Below are positions 16,970 to 24,720 of a stretch of 64,000 nucleotides of DNA, piece after piece. Numbering within the stretch: position 1 is the stretch's first letter; each line of letters begins with the position of its first letter. This DNA is from Azoarcus sp. DN11. Its GTDB lineage: Bacteria; Pseudomonadota; Gammaproteobacteria; Burkholderiales; Rhodocyclaceae. The notes below the pieces were generated by a model. It was not told where the DNA came from, did not search any database, and saw only the letters and a list, made by a program, of their open reading frames with translations. The stretch lies in contig NZ_CP021731.1 in assembly GCF_003628555.1 (NCBI RefSeq), forward strand, positions 4,836,001 to 4,900,000, given 5' to 3'. The position numbers and the translations under genes were made by a program.

Positions 16970-17725
16970 TCAAACATTCCGCATGTACCTGCACGCGGGA
17001 AAGCTCGAACACCCGTAGAACTGTTTCCCGACATTCGCGCCCGACTTTGCCGTCCTCAACACCAGCTCGCTCGAACACTTCGGGCAGGTCGTCGTGCTCG
17101 AATGCCTGGCCTTTAGCGATTCGACGTGCGCGGTTCTCGTCGCCCAGGTTTTCGGCAGCGCTCCGGCCTCGATCGCGGAGACGATCGAGCGGACGTCATC
17201 GTCGGAGAACAGCGCTTGCTGTTTGCTCTTGATGTAGCTGGTGTAGCCGGAAGTCATGACGTTTTCCGGCATCGGGGTCTTGAATCGGGCGTCGCCCCAG
17301 AACATCACGACGGAGTGGAAGCGGGAGTCGTCCAGCTCTAGGAATTCGGCGAGCGCGCGAATGTGGCGGTAGTTCTGGCGCAGCGGGTTCTGGAAGCGGA
17401 ACTTGCGGCCGTAGATGTTTTGCGTCCACTGCGCGCTCTTTTCGTCGCCGAAGATCCATCCTTTCATGTTCTTCGTCTCGATGACGAAGATGCCGTATTT
17501 CGAGACGACGACGTGGTCGATCTGGGTGGTGCCGTTCGAGGTCGGGATCGTGATGTTGTTGAGAGTGGTGTAGATCTTCTTGTCGAGCAGCAGGTGCTTG
17601 GCGAGGGCACCCTGCGCTTCGCCGAACCAGCCCTTGACGACGGGCGAGCGCAGGACGGCGCCGATCACCGCGGCGATGATGACGAAGTACGCGGCGTTCC
17701 AGAGCGGCGCCAGGATTGGCGTCAT
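16970..17725 (-). CDS. NERD-domain protein with C-terminal topoisomerase-type zinc ribbon
   Basis: About 251 residues from the ATG at 17725 (a GTG at 17734 is possible). An N-terminal membrane helix ('AAYFVIIAAVIGAVL') anchors it. The NERD nuclease-related domain follows: 'GEAQGALAKHLLL', 'TTQIDHVVVSKYGIFVIETKNMKGWIFG' (core Asp and E-T-K triad), then 'ALAEFLEL'. The C-terminal C4 zinc ribbon 'CPKCSSELVLRTAKSGANVGKQFYGCSSFPAC' (shown as its four Cys pattern C-x2-C...C-x5-C) is like that of topoisomerase I. NERD proteins are putative DNA-processing nucleases, sometimes linked to mobile DNA or defence; substrate unknown. Confidence 0.82.
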   Translation of the reverse strand: MTPILAPLWNAAYFVIIAAVIGAVLRSPVVKGWFGEAQGALAKHLLLDKKIYTTLNNITIPTSNGTTQIDHVVVSKYGIFVIETKNMKGWIFGDEKSAQWTQNIYGRKFRFQNPLRQNYRHIRALAEFLELDDSRFHSVVMFWGDARFKTPMPENVMTSGYTSYIKSKQQALFSDDDVRSIVSAIEAGALPKTWATRTAHVESLKARHSSTTTCPKCSSELVLRTAKSGANVGKQFYGCSSFPACRYMRNV

Positions 17726-17749
17726 GTCGATCACGTTCAGGACGCCGGA

Positions 17750-17848
17750 TCAAAGGCGACGGCTGATCAGGATCAGGCGATCCTTGGCGGTCTTGATCAG
17801 CTCTTCGAGGAAGTAGTTGGTGGCGCTGGTGTTGAGGAACTTGGCCAT
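17750..17848 (-). pseudogene. 32-codon remnant of a phospholipase-D-like gene
   Basis: A frame of ATG plus 31 codons reads 'MAKFLNTSATNYFLEELI' then 'KTAKDRLILISRRL' and stops. This is the N-terminus typical of PLD-superfamily proteins, which continue '...LISPFL' for another ~200 or more residues. Here the reading ends abruptly 16 bases before the GTG of the NERD gene, so the catalytic HKD motif is absent. A deletion has probably joined the stump to the NERD gene. The stump could still be translated, but is too short to be an enzyme. Confidence 0.6.
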
Positions 17849-18180
17849 GTCGCGAATCCGTTCTCCGTTGTCATCCGGCGCCATTCGAGCGGATGGGGCA
17901 CGGGGTCAACGGGCTGCTCGGACGATGACTACGTGTTCATGTCGATGGCGTTCCAGAGTGCATTTTACATTCGCACACATATGACATCGAAAGAAAATGG
18001 GGACCGCGGGTGGGAAGGCGCGGTCGATCGGCACTGGCAGGGCTTCGACCGGTTCGGCACGAACGGTTTTTGGACGGGCTCAGCCCCAGCGGTTTTTGGG
18101 AGGCTCGGCCCGAACGGAATCTGCTTACCGGGGTAACGGGAGGAACGGCGTGCGGCCTTGTCCCGCCCTGCCCCGCAACC
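17849..18180. repeat. Gene-free region with dispersed TTCGAC/GGGCTCAG-type repeats
   Basis: No gene is supported. Positions 18041-18117 hold three consecutive degenerate copies of a GGCTTCGACCGGTTCGGC / ACGGGCTCAGCCC / GGCTCGGCCCGAACGG motif. The same family of intergenic repeats recurs near 19759, 21845, 28119, 45321 and 55236. Confidence 0.6.
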
Positions 18181-18864
18181 TCACTCGGCTGCGCGCGGCG
18201 CGCTCTCGACGCCCTTGGCGATCTTCGCCATCGCGGTCTTGCCTTTGGCGGTGAGGAAGGGGTCGACGAGGAGTAGCAGGCCTTCTTCGACGTATTCCGC
18301 GAGGCTGAAGCGGTCGACGAAGGCCCAGTGCTTGAGCGCCCAGGCGTGGGCGAAATTGACGATCTGGTAGCCGAGCAGATATTCATTCACCGGCCGCATG
18401 AAGCCGCCAGAGGTGCACGCGCGGATCGACTTTTCGATCATGCGGTTGGTGCGCGTTTCGCCGTCCTTGATCAGCACGCGGCGGTCGGCGCGCAGGGATT
18501 TGGTCGAGCGGTAGGCGAGCACCGTCGCGTCGCGCTGGGCGTCGACGACCGCGCAATACGCCCACACCGCGCGGCACAGGCGCTCGACCGGGTGGGTGAG
18601 GCCTTCGAGCTGCAGCGGGATGTCGTGCTCGTAGGTGTCGAGCACGTTCTTCAGCGTCAGGAACAGGATGTCGTCCTTGTCGCCGAAGTACTGGTAGATC
18701 AGGCCGGTGCTGACCTTGGCTTCGCGGGCGATCTGCAGAATGGTCGTCGTGTAGTAGCCCTGCTCGGAGAAGAGCTTGGTGGCCGCGCTGATGATCTGGT
18801 GACGGCGCTCTTCGACCAGCTTGGGGTCGGTGACGACGCTTTTGACGCTTTCTGCTGAACTCAT
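18181..18864 (-). CDS. TetR/AcrR-family regulator of the aromatic-acid cluster
   Basis: 227 residues from the ATG at 18864, with GAGGGA six bases upstream. The TetR HTH is clear at residues ~20-70: 'RHQIISAATKLFSEQGYYTTTILQIAREAKVSTGLIYQYFGDKDD'-type, key residues FSEQGY, VSTGLIYQYF. The C-terminal ligand-binding half has many aromatic residues ('GYQIVNFAHAWALKHW'), consistent with an acyl- or aryl-CoA ligand. It is the last gene of the minus-strand catabolic block 18.2-29 kb. The repeated TGAATGA-N4-TCACTCA palindromes upstream of the block's genes are the likely operators. The effector is probably a pathway CoA thioester; that is inference. Confidence 0.85.
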   Translation of the reverse strand: MSSAESVKSVVTDPKLVEERRHQIISAATKLFSEQGYYTTTILQIAREAKVSTGLIYQYFGDKDDILFLTLKNVLDTYEHDIPLQLEGLTHPVERLCRAVWAYCAVVDAQRDATVLAYRSTKSLRADRRVLIKDGETRTNRMIEKSIRACTSGGFMRPVNEYLLGYQIVNFAHAWALKHWAFVDRFSLAEYVEEGLLLLVDPFLTAKGKTAMAKIAKGVESAPRAAE

Positions 18865-18966
18865 GTCCATTCCCTCGGTGAACCATTGCCACAAAGTCCG
18901 GCAGCGGCCGGACGCCTTATTGTGCCACCGGAGCGCCGGGTTTCCGCGTCGCCTTGTCCTGCGGCC

Positions 18967-19722
18967 TTACTGACGGTTCAGAAAGCCGCGCACGCGCTGC
19001 TGCGTCTGGTCGTCGGCCAGGAGCGCCGCGCTGCCGGCCAGTTCCACCTCGTAGCCGTCCGCGCCTCCTGCCGCTGCGACCTCGATGCAGCGCTTGCACT
19101 CGGCGATGGCCTTCGCGGGCAGGGCCGCGAGGCGCGCGATCAGGGCGTCGACGAATGCCGGCAGCTCGGCGGCCGGGGCGACCCAGTGCGCGCAGCCCAG
19201 GGCCACCGCATCCGCGCCGGAGAGGACTTCGGCGCCGAGGATCAGGCGCTTGGCCACCGCTTCGCCGCAGATGCGCGTCATGCGCTGGGTGCCGCCGGCG
19301 GCGGGGAGCAGCCCCAGGCGCGCTTCGGGCAGGCCGACTTTCGCGCTGTCGGCGACGACACGCAGGTCGCAGGCGAGCGCGAGTTCGAAGCCGCCCCCCA
19401 TCGCGGCGCCGTTGATCTCCGCGACGGTGACCTGCGGCAGGCGTTCGAGGCGGGCGTAGATTTCCTGCATCCGGCGGGTGATCGCGATCATTTTGGCGCG
19501 GCCCGCCACGGTGGCGAAGAGCGAATCGATCAGTTCGAGGTCGGCGCCGGCGCAGAACAGCCGCTCGCCGCTGCGGATGCGCAGCACGTTCACGTGGCGC
19601 AGGGTTTCGAGCTCAGCGAGGATGCGGTCGAACTGGTCGATCCATTCCTCGTTGATCGCATTGACCGGCGCGCGGCACAGCGTCACGGTGGCGATCGATT
19701 CGTCAATCCTCAGCGAAATCAT
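18967..19722 (-). CDS. Enoyl-CoA hydratase (crotonase), canonical active site
   Basis: 251 residues. Both catalytic glutamates of crotonase hydratases are present: in 'AAMGGGFELALACDLRV' and in 'GLPEARLGLLPAAGGTQR'. The oxyanion-hole loop 'LFCAGADLELI' is also normal. It should hydrate a trans-2-enoyl-CoA. The protein is short at both ends compared with mitochondrial-type hydratases, but complete. It lies between the TetR gene and a second crotonase in the cluster, separated from the latter by a 289-bp gap with repeats, so it may have its own promoter or be transcribed by read-through. Confidence 0.88.
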   Translation of the reverse strand: MISLRIDESIATVTLCRAPVNAINEEWIDQFDRILAELETLRHVNVLRIRSGERLFCAGADLELIDSLFATVAGRAKMIAITRRMQEIYARLERLPQVTVAEINGAAMGGGFELALACDLRVVADSAKVGLPEARLGLLPAAGGTQRMTRICGEAVAKRLILGAEVLSGADAVALGCAHWVAPAAELPAFVDALIARLAALPAKAIAECKRCIEVAAAGGADGYEVELAGSAALLADDQTQQRVRGFLNRQ

Positions 19723-20011
19723 TGCGATGTCCTCTGGAGCTGCTGACTGTTATGAAACCGTTTGCCCTGAGCCTGTCGATGGGCAATTGCGGGACTTCGA
19801 CGGGCTCAGCCGAACGGCTAGTGGTCTCGATTCGATCGAAAAAACGGGGCGCCGCCGGCCTCTGCGCACATCAGAGGAGGATTCGTTGGCGGAACGCACA
19901 GGCCGCCTGCGCGACGCCCCTCTCAAGCCGGCCGGTGAAACTGCGCGTCAAACCGGCCGTACCGCGAGACGCATCCGGGCGGCGGGGACGGCCGCCCGGT
20001 GCGCCGGAACC
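19723..20011. repeat. Intergenic gap with dispersed repeat
   Basis: No gene. Positions 19759-19817 contain TTGCCCTGAGCCTGTCGA...GACTTCGACGGGCTCAGCCGAACGG, an imperfect inverted repeat of the same family as at 28119-28171. The rest shows nothing recognisable. Confidence 0.55.
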
Positions 20012-20830
20012 TCAATCACCCTCGAACTTCGGCACCTGCTTGTTCACGAAGGCGTTGTAGGCGCGCGTGAAGTCCTGCGTCTGCATGCAGATCGCCTGGG
20101 CTTCGGCCTCGGTCTCGAGCGCCTGCTCGATGGTCTGGTTCCATTCCTGGTGCAGGCACTTCTTCGTCATCGAGTGCGCGAAGGCCGGGCCGTTGGCGAG
20201 CGACAGCGCCAGCTCCTGCGCTTTCGCCAGCACCTTCTCGGCGGGCACGATGTCGTTGTAGTAGCCCCAGGCGCGGCCTTCCTCGGCGCTCATCGAGCGA
20301 CCGGTGTACAGCAGCTCGGAGGCGCGGCCCTGGCCGATGATGCGCGGCAGGATGCTGCACGCGCCCATGTCGCAGCCGGCCAGCCCGACGCGCACGAACA
20401 GGAACGCGGTCTTCGCCTCGGGCGTCGCGTAGCGCAGGTCGGAGGCCATCGAGATGATCGCGCCGGCGCCGGCGCAGATGCCGTCGACCGCCGAGATGAT
20501 GGGCTGCGGGCAGTTGCGCATTTCCTTCACCAAGTTGCCGGTCATGCGCGTGAAGGCGAGCAGTCCGTTCATGTCCATCTTCGTCAGCGGCCCGATGATG
20601 TCATGCACGTCGCCGCCCGAGCAGAAGTTGCCGCCCGCGCCGGTGATCACCACCGCGCGCACGTCGTCGGCGTACTGCAGCTTGATGAAGGTGTCGCGCA
20701 GCTCGGCGTAGCTCTCGAAGGTGAGCGGATTCTTGCGCTCGGGGCGGTTCAGCGTGATGGTCGCGACGCGGTCGGCGACCTCGAACTTGAAGTGTTCCGG
20801 ACGCCATTCGGCGGCTTTGAGCTTGTACAT
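20012..20830 (-). CDS. Crotonase-superfamily enzyme lacking the hydratase glutamates
   Basis: 272 residues from the ATG at 20830, after GAGGAGAATCTC. The fold is clear: '[17 protein letters not shown]', '[15 protein letters not shown]' for the oxyanion hole, and '[22 protein letters not shown]'. At the two positions where hydratases carry Glu it has Ala ('CAGAGAII') and Val ('[14 protein letters not shown]'), with an Asp two to three residues later. It is therefore not a standard hydratase and may be an isomerase, hydrolase or ring-modifying enzyme. Similar proteins occur, as I recall, in aminobenzoate- and hydroxybenzoate-CoA clusters. A TetR operator-like site lies in the gap to the upstream gene. 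Confidence 0.82.
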   Translation of the reverse strand: MYKLKAAEWRPEHFKFEVADRVATITLNRPERKNPLTFESYAELRDTFIKLQYADDVRAVVITGAGGNFCSGGDVHDIIGPLTKMDMNGLLAFTRMTGNLVKEMRNCPQPIISAVDGICAGAGAIISMASDLRYATPEAKTAFLFVRVGLAGCDMGACSILPRIIGQGRASELLYTGRSMSAEEGRAWGYYNDIVPAEKVLAKAQELALSLANGPAFAHSMTKKCLHQEWNQTIEQALETEAEAQAICMQTQDFTRAYNAFVNKQVPKFEGD

Positions 20831-20866
20831 GAGATTCTCCTCGAAACGGGTTGGGTGTCTATTTAT

Positions 20867-20884
20867 TGACTGAACAATCACTCA
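20867..20884. promoter_or_regulatory. TetR-type operator site 1
   Basis: TGACTGA-ACAA-TCACTCA: two 7-base half sites with one mismatch around a 4-base spacer. It lies 36 bases before the crotonase start and overlaps the stop of the SDR gene, suggesting an internal promoter. Confidence 0.6.
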
Positions 20885-21628
20885 TCCTGCGAGCGTGAGA
20901 CCGCCGCTGACGCTGATCACCTGGCCGGTGATGAAGCTCGCGCGGTCGCTGGCGAAGAACAGCACGGCGTCGGCGAGCTCGGACGGCTTGGCGAGGCGGC
21001 GCATCGGCGTGGCCTTGACGAAGGCTTCCTGGTGCTTCTCCGGCACCGCGCGCAGCAGCGGCGTGTCGGTCGGGCCGGGGCATACGCAGTTGACGTTGAT
21101 GTTGTAGCGCGCGACTTCGCGGGCGAGCGACTTGGTGAAGGCGATCGCGCCGCCCTTGGCGCCCGAATACACGGTCTCGCCGAGGCTGCCGACGCGGCCG
21201 GCGTCGCTGGACACGGTGACGATCTTGCCCGCGCCGCGCTCGATCATCTGCTGCAGGAAGGCGTGCGACACGGCGACCGGGCCGAGCAGGTTGAGGTCGA
21301 TGACCTTGCGCCAGAAGTCGGGCGTGTTCTCCATGAAGGGCTGGATCTTGCCCCAGCCGGCGACGTTGGCGACGATGTCGACCTGGCCATGACGACGGTA
21401 GGCTTCGTCGCGGAAGGCGTGGATGGAGTCGATGTCGGTCACGTCGAGGCGGACGAAGTCGACGTCGAGGTGCTGCTCGGCCAGCTGGCCGGCCGCGGCC
21501 GCGCCCTTGGCCGCATCGATGTCGCCGATCACGACCTTCGCGCCCGCCCGCGCCAGCGTCTCCGCCGTCGCATACCCGATCCCCGATGCGCCGCCCGTGA
21601 CGACGGCCGTTTTGCCTTGCAGGTTCAT
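20882..21628 (-). CDS. BadH-like short-chain dehydrogenase (2-hydroxycyclohexanecarboxyl-CoA dehydrogenase family)
   Basis: 248 residues from the ATG at 21628. Classical SDR: cofactor motif 'VTGGASGIGYATAE' (T-G-x3-G-x-G), 'NVAGW', catalytic Ser in 'IVTVSSDAGRVG', and Tyr/Lys in 'YSGAKGG'. An Asp after the second strand ('IGDIDAAKG') indicates NAD+ rather than NADP+. The overall sequence, including 'GWGKIQPFMENTPDFWRKVID', strongly recalls BadH of Rhodopseudomonas palustris, which oxidises 2-hydroxycyclohexanecarboxyl-CoA in anaerobic benzoate breakdown. The true substrate here is likely a hydroxylated alicyclic CoA ester. The gene lies downstream of the aryl-CoA ligase gene, and its promoter region carries two TetR operator-like sites. 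Confidence 0.85.
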   Translation of the reverse strand: MNLQGKTAVVTGGASGIGYATAETLARAGAKVVIGDIDAAKGAAAAGQLAEQHLDVDFVRLDVTDIDSIHAFRDEAYRRHGQVDIVANVAGWGKIQPFMENTPDFWRKVIDLNLLGPVAVSHAFLQQMIERGAGKIVTVSSDAGRVGSLGETVYSGAKGGAIAFTKSLAREVARYNINVNCVCPGPTDTPLLRAVPEKHQEAFVKATPMRRLAKPSELADAVLFFASDRASFITGQVISVSGGLTLAG

Positions 21629-22007
21629 GTGTCTGTCTCCTCGTTCACCAGTCATTCGAGCCTGGGGCGCCTGCAATCGCGCCGCCCCGCTTCCCGTTTG
21701 CTGCAGCGTTCCGTGTCCGGCTCCGTCAGCAGTTGAATGAATGATCGTTCAGTCAATTCACCAAGTCAACCCCTTGGCGCGAATTTCAGCAGAATGGGGC
21801 AGGCGCCTGTCCTGCGCGATGATGGGTCGCACAACCCGATACGATTCGGGCTGAACCCTTTGGCGGCTTGCCGATGCCCGTCAACGGGCTCAGGAAGAAT
21901 GGGTATGGACGACGCCGTTCAATACCAGTCGCACTAATGCAAACGGCCGGAAATCCGGCCGTTTGCAACTGAACGATCAATCAGGTGTGATCGCAGTGAC
22001 ACGCCCC
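21629..22007. promoter_or_regulatory. Regulatory gap between aryl-CoA ligase and BadH-like gene
   Basis: This 380-bp gap holds no gene. It contains TGAATGA-TCGT-TCAGTCA (21738-21755) and the weaker CAACTGA-ACGA-TCAATCA (21966-21983), both fitting the TetR operator geometry, plus a dispersed repeat (about 21845-21899, CCCGTCAACGGGCTCAGG). The first site is the best-conserved copy in the cluster and probably controls the BadH-like/crotonase/TetR transcript. Confidence 0.6.
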
Positions 22008-23582
22008 TTAAAGCCGCCCCGCCTTGAGCAGCTCACGCAGGCGGAACTTCTGGATCTTGCCAGTGGCGGTGCGCGGCAATTCGTCCACGAAGCGCACCGT
22101 GCGCGGACATTTGTAGATCGACAGGCTCGCCATCAGCGTGTCCTGCACTTGCGTCGACAGGCGCGACTGGCTCGCCGCCGGATCCTTCGCCACGGCCACC
22201 AGCACGAGGCGCGTGAGGCCGTCCTCCTGCGGCACCCCGACGACGACCGCCTCGGCGATGTCCGGCGCGGTCATCGCACAGGCTTCGATCTCGGACGGGC
22301 TCACCCACTGGCCGGAGATCTTCAGCATGTCGTCGGCGCGGCCGTTGTGGTACCAGTAGCCGTCGGCATCGAAGCTGAACATGTCGCCCGGGAAATACCA
22401 GCCGTCGCGCAGCGACTTCGCCGTCTGTTCGGGCAGCTTCCAGTAGCCGCTGAACTGGGACGGCGTGCGGATCGCGATCTGGCCGGGAACGCCGGGCTCG
22501 ACGATGTCCGCGCCGCTGTCGTCGACCAGGCGCACTTCGGCCCACGGCACCGGCTTGCCACAGGAGCCGGGGCGCTGCGCTTGGCCTTCGTTCACGAGGA
22601 AGAGGAAGATCGTCTCTGAGGCGCCGATGCCGTCGATGATGGGCTTGCCGGTCGCTTCGAGCCAGGACTGGTACAGCGTCTCGGGCAGCTTCTCGCCCGC
22701 CGACAGGAAATGGCGCACGTTGCGGAAGCCCTCGCTCCCGCCCGCCCCTTCGCGCAGCAGGTTGCGGTACATCACCGGCGTGCTGAAGAAGATCGTCGGG
22801 CGATGGGTGTCGACCACGTCGATCATGCGCATCGGGTCGGGCCAGCCGGCGGCGACGATGACCGTCGCGCCGCAGCGCAGCCCGCCCATCATGGAATGAC
22901 CGAGCGCCCAGCCGAAGAACATCTTGGAGGTGGCGAAGATGCGGTCGCCCGGACGCACGCCGAAGTACTCCGCCTCCATGCGATCGGCGATCAGCACGCA
23001 GCCGTGCGTATGCATCACCGCCTTGGGTCGCCCGGTCGTGCCCGAGGAATACACCCAGAAGGCGACGTCCTCGGGTGCGGCCGGTTCCGACGCCAGCGTG
23101 TCGGGCTGCCCGGCAACGAAGTCGTCGAGCGGCACACCACCGACGCGGGAGCCGGCGCCGCGCACGACGAGCTGCGGCGGGTCGGCGAGTTCGGCGACGA
23201 TCTCCTGGTACAGGTGGGCGAACTCGGCATCGACGAAGAGCAGGCGGCAGGCGCTGTCCTCGATCACGTAGCGCACGTCGCGCGGCGCGAGCCGCACGTT
23301 GAGGGCGACCGCGACGGCGCCGATGCGCATCGCGCCAAGGTAGCCGGCGACCATCTCGGGCGAATCGTCCATCAGGAAGAGCACGCGTTCGCCGCGGCCG
23401 ACGCCGTGCGCCTTCATCGCGTTGCCGGTGCGATTGACCATCGCGTCGAGTTCGCCGTAGGTGACGGAACGGCCGGCACCGACGATCGCGGGCTGGTCGG
23501 TGAGGCCGCGCGCGAGGGGGGGCCCGATGATCTCGTCGGCGGCGTTCATCGCGCCGTAGCGCGCGGTGTTGTCAAAAATCAT
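22008..23582 (-). CDS. Benzoate-CoA-ligase-family aryl/alicyclic acid-CoA ligase
   Basis: 524 residues. ANL superfamily AMP-forming ligase: P-loop 'WVYSSGTTGRPKAVMHTH', 'IDGIGASETIFLFL' (A5), 'GWYFPGDMFSFD' (A7), 'HNGRADDMLKISGQWVSP' (A8 hinge) and catalytic Lys in 'RTATGKIQKFRLRELL'. It resembles BclA but clearly differs from the second ligase at 45.4 kb, so it probably activates a different acid. It heads a stretch with a BadH-like SDR, crotonases and a TRAP transporter. The likely substrate is a substituted benzoate (for example hydroxylated) or a cyclohexane carboxylate; this cannot be settled from sequence alone. Confidence 0.88.
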   Translation of the reverse strand: MIFDNTARYGAMNAADEIIGPPLARGLTDQPAIVGAGRSVTYGELDAMVNRTGNAMKAHGVGRGERVLFLMDDSPEMVAGYLGAMRIGAVAVALNVRLAPRDVRYVIEDSACRLLFVDAEFAHLYQEIVAELADPPQLVVRGAGSRVGGVPLDDFVAGQPDTLASEPAAPEDVAFWVYSSGTTGRPKAVMHTHGCVLIADRMEAEYFGVRPGDRIFATSKMFFGWALGHSMMGGLRCGATVIVAAGWPDPMRMIDVVDTHRPTIFFSTPVMYRNLLREGAGGSEGFRNVRHFLSAGEKLPETLYQSWLEATGKPIIDGIGASETIFLFLVNEGQAQRPGSCGKPVPWAEVRLVDDSGADIVEPGVPGQIAIRTPSQFSGYWKLPEQTAKSLRDGWYFPGDMFSFDADGYWYHNGRADDMLKISGQWVSPSEIEACAMTAPDIAEAVVVGVPQEDGLTRLVLVAVAKDPAASQSRLSTQVQDTLMASLSIYKCPRTVRFVDELPRTATGKIQKFRLRELLKAGRL

Positions 23583-23649
23583 GTCTGCTCCTGGACACCG
23601 AAGGGATGCCCCGGCGCACGCGCCGGGGTGCGGGACGGACGCGCCCGGT

Positions 23650-24681
23650 TCAGTTCGCGAGCAGCGCGCGGGCTTCGGCCAACAGCTTCGGCCCGTCGTA
23701 GCCCTTGGCGCTGACCTCCTTGACCCAGTCGGCCGCGACCGATTCGGACGCCTTCTGCCACTTCTGCACTTCGGCGGCGGGCACGGTGTAGAAGGTGTTC
23801 TTGTGGTCGATGCCGGACTGGCGGCCGGTCAGGGTCGCCTCGTCCCACACCTTGCCGGCCCACGCCGACACCTCGGGGCCGCTGTTGGCGTCGATGACCT
23901 TCTTCAGCTCGGGCGGCAGGCTGTCGTATTTCGCCGGGTTCATCGCCAGCACGAAGGTCGAGGTCGACATCAGCGGCAACGCGGGATCAGTTTCGCTGTG
24001 GTACTTCACGATCTCCTGCGCCTTGATCGTCGGCACGACTTCCCACGGCATCATCGCGCCGTCGATCACTCCCTTGTCGAGGCTGTCGGAGACCATCGTC
24101 ATCGGCATCGGCACCGGCGTGGCGCCCAGCGCCGTGAGCATGCGGGTCGCCATGCGCGTCGGCGCGCGCAGCTTCATGCCGCGGAGGTCGGCCAGGGTCT
24201 TCACCTGCTTGCTGGTCGTGTGCAGCGTCATGCCGGGGATGACGTGGAACACCAGCGGGCGCACACCCTTGTATTCCGCCACGGCGTTCTTCGTCGCGTA
24301 GACCCACAGCGCGCGGCTCGACTTCTCGCCCGACGTGCCCATGAAGGGCAGTTCGAAGGCTTCCGAGACGAGGAAGCGGCCGGCCTGGTAGCCGGGCACC
24401 GTCCACACGATGTCGGCGACGCCGTCCTTGGCCTGATCGAAGAGCTGCGCGGGCGTGCCGCCCATCTGCATCGCCGGGTAGATCTGGCACTTCAGGCGCC
24501 CGCCCGACTCGGCGGCGATCTTCGCGCACCACGGTTCGATGAATTTCACCTGCGCGTTCGAGGTCGGCGGCAGGAAGTGGTGCACGCGCAGCGTCACGAC
24601 CTTGTCCGACTGGGCCTGGGCGGCAGCGGCCGCGAGCAGCATCGCCGTCAGCAGCGGCTTGAGCAGTGTTCGGGTTTTCAT
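23650..24681 (-). CDS. TRAP transporter substrate-binding protein (DctP family)
   Basis: 343 residues with a Sec signal peptide ending near 'AAAAQAQS'. DctP-type features follow: 'TLRVHHFLPPTSNAQVKFIEPW', 'GGTPAQLFDQAKDGVADIVWT' and the conserved arginine region 'KLRAPTRMATRMLTALGATPVPM', which in this family binds the substrate carboxylate. It captures an organic (probably aromatic or alicyclic) acid in the periplasm for the membrane subunits encoded just upstream. The gene order Q-M-P, reading along the minus strand, is a normal TRAP arrangement. Confidence 0.92.
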   Translation of the reverse strand: MKTRTLLKPLLTAMLLAAAAAQAQSDKVVTLRVHHFLPPTSNAQVKFIEPWCAKIAAESGGRLKCQIYPAMQMGGTPAQLFDQAKDGVADIVWTVPGYQAGRFLVSEAFELPFMGTSGEKSSRALWVYATKNAVAEYKGVRPLVFHVIPGMTLHTTSKQVKTLADLRGMKLRAPTRMATRMLTALGATPVPMPMTMVSDSLDKGVIDGAMMPWEVVPTIKAQEIVKYHSETDPALPLMSTSTFVLAMNPAKYDSLPPELKKVIDANSGPEVSAWAGKVWDEATLTGRQSGIDHKNTFYTVPAAEVQKWQKASESVAADWVKEVSAKGYDGPKLLAEARALLAN

Positions 24682-24720
24682 CGCGTCTCCTCTTTGGAAT
24701 GAAAGGCCGGCCCCGGCTTG

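Noticed and set aside
20882..21628. Complete R. palustris-type cyclohexanecarboxylate (ali/badHI) pathway
   Set aside because: A BadH-like SDR is present, but no BadI-like ring-opening hydrolase with its typical motifs was seen in the window.
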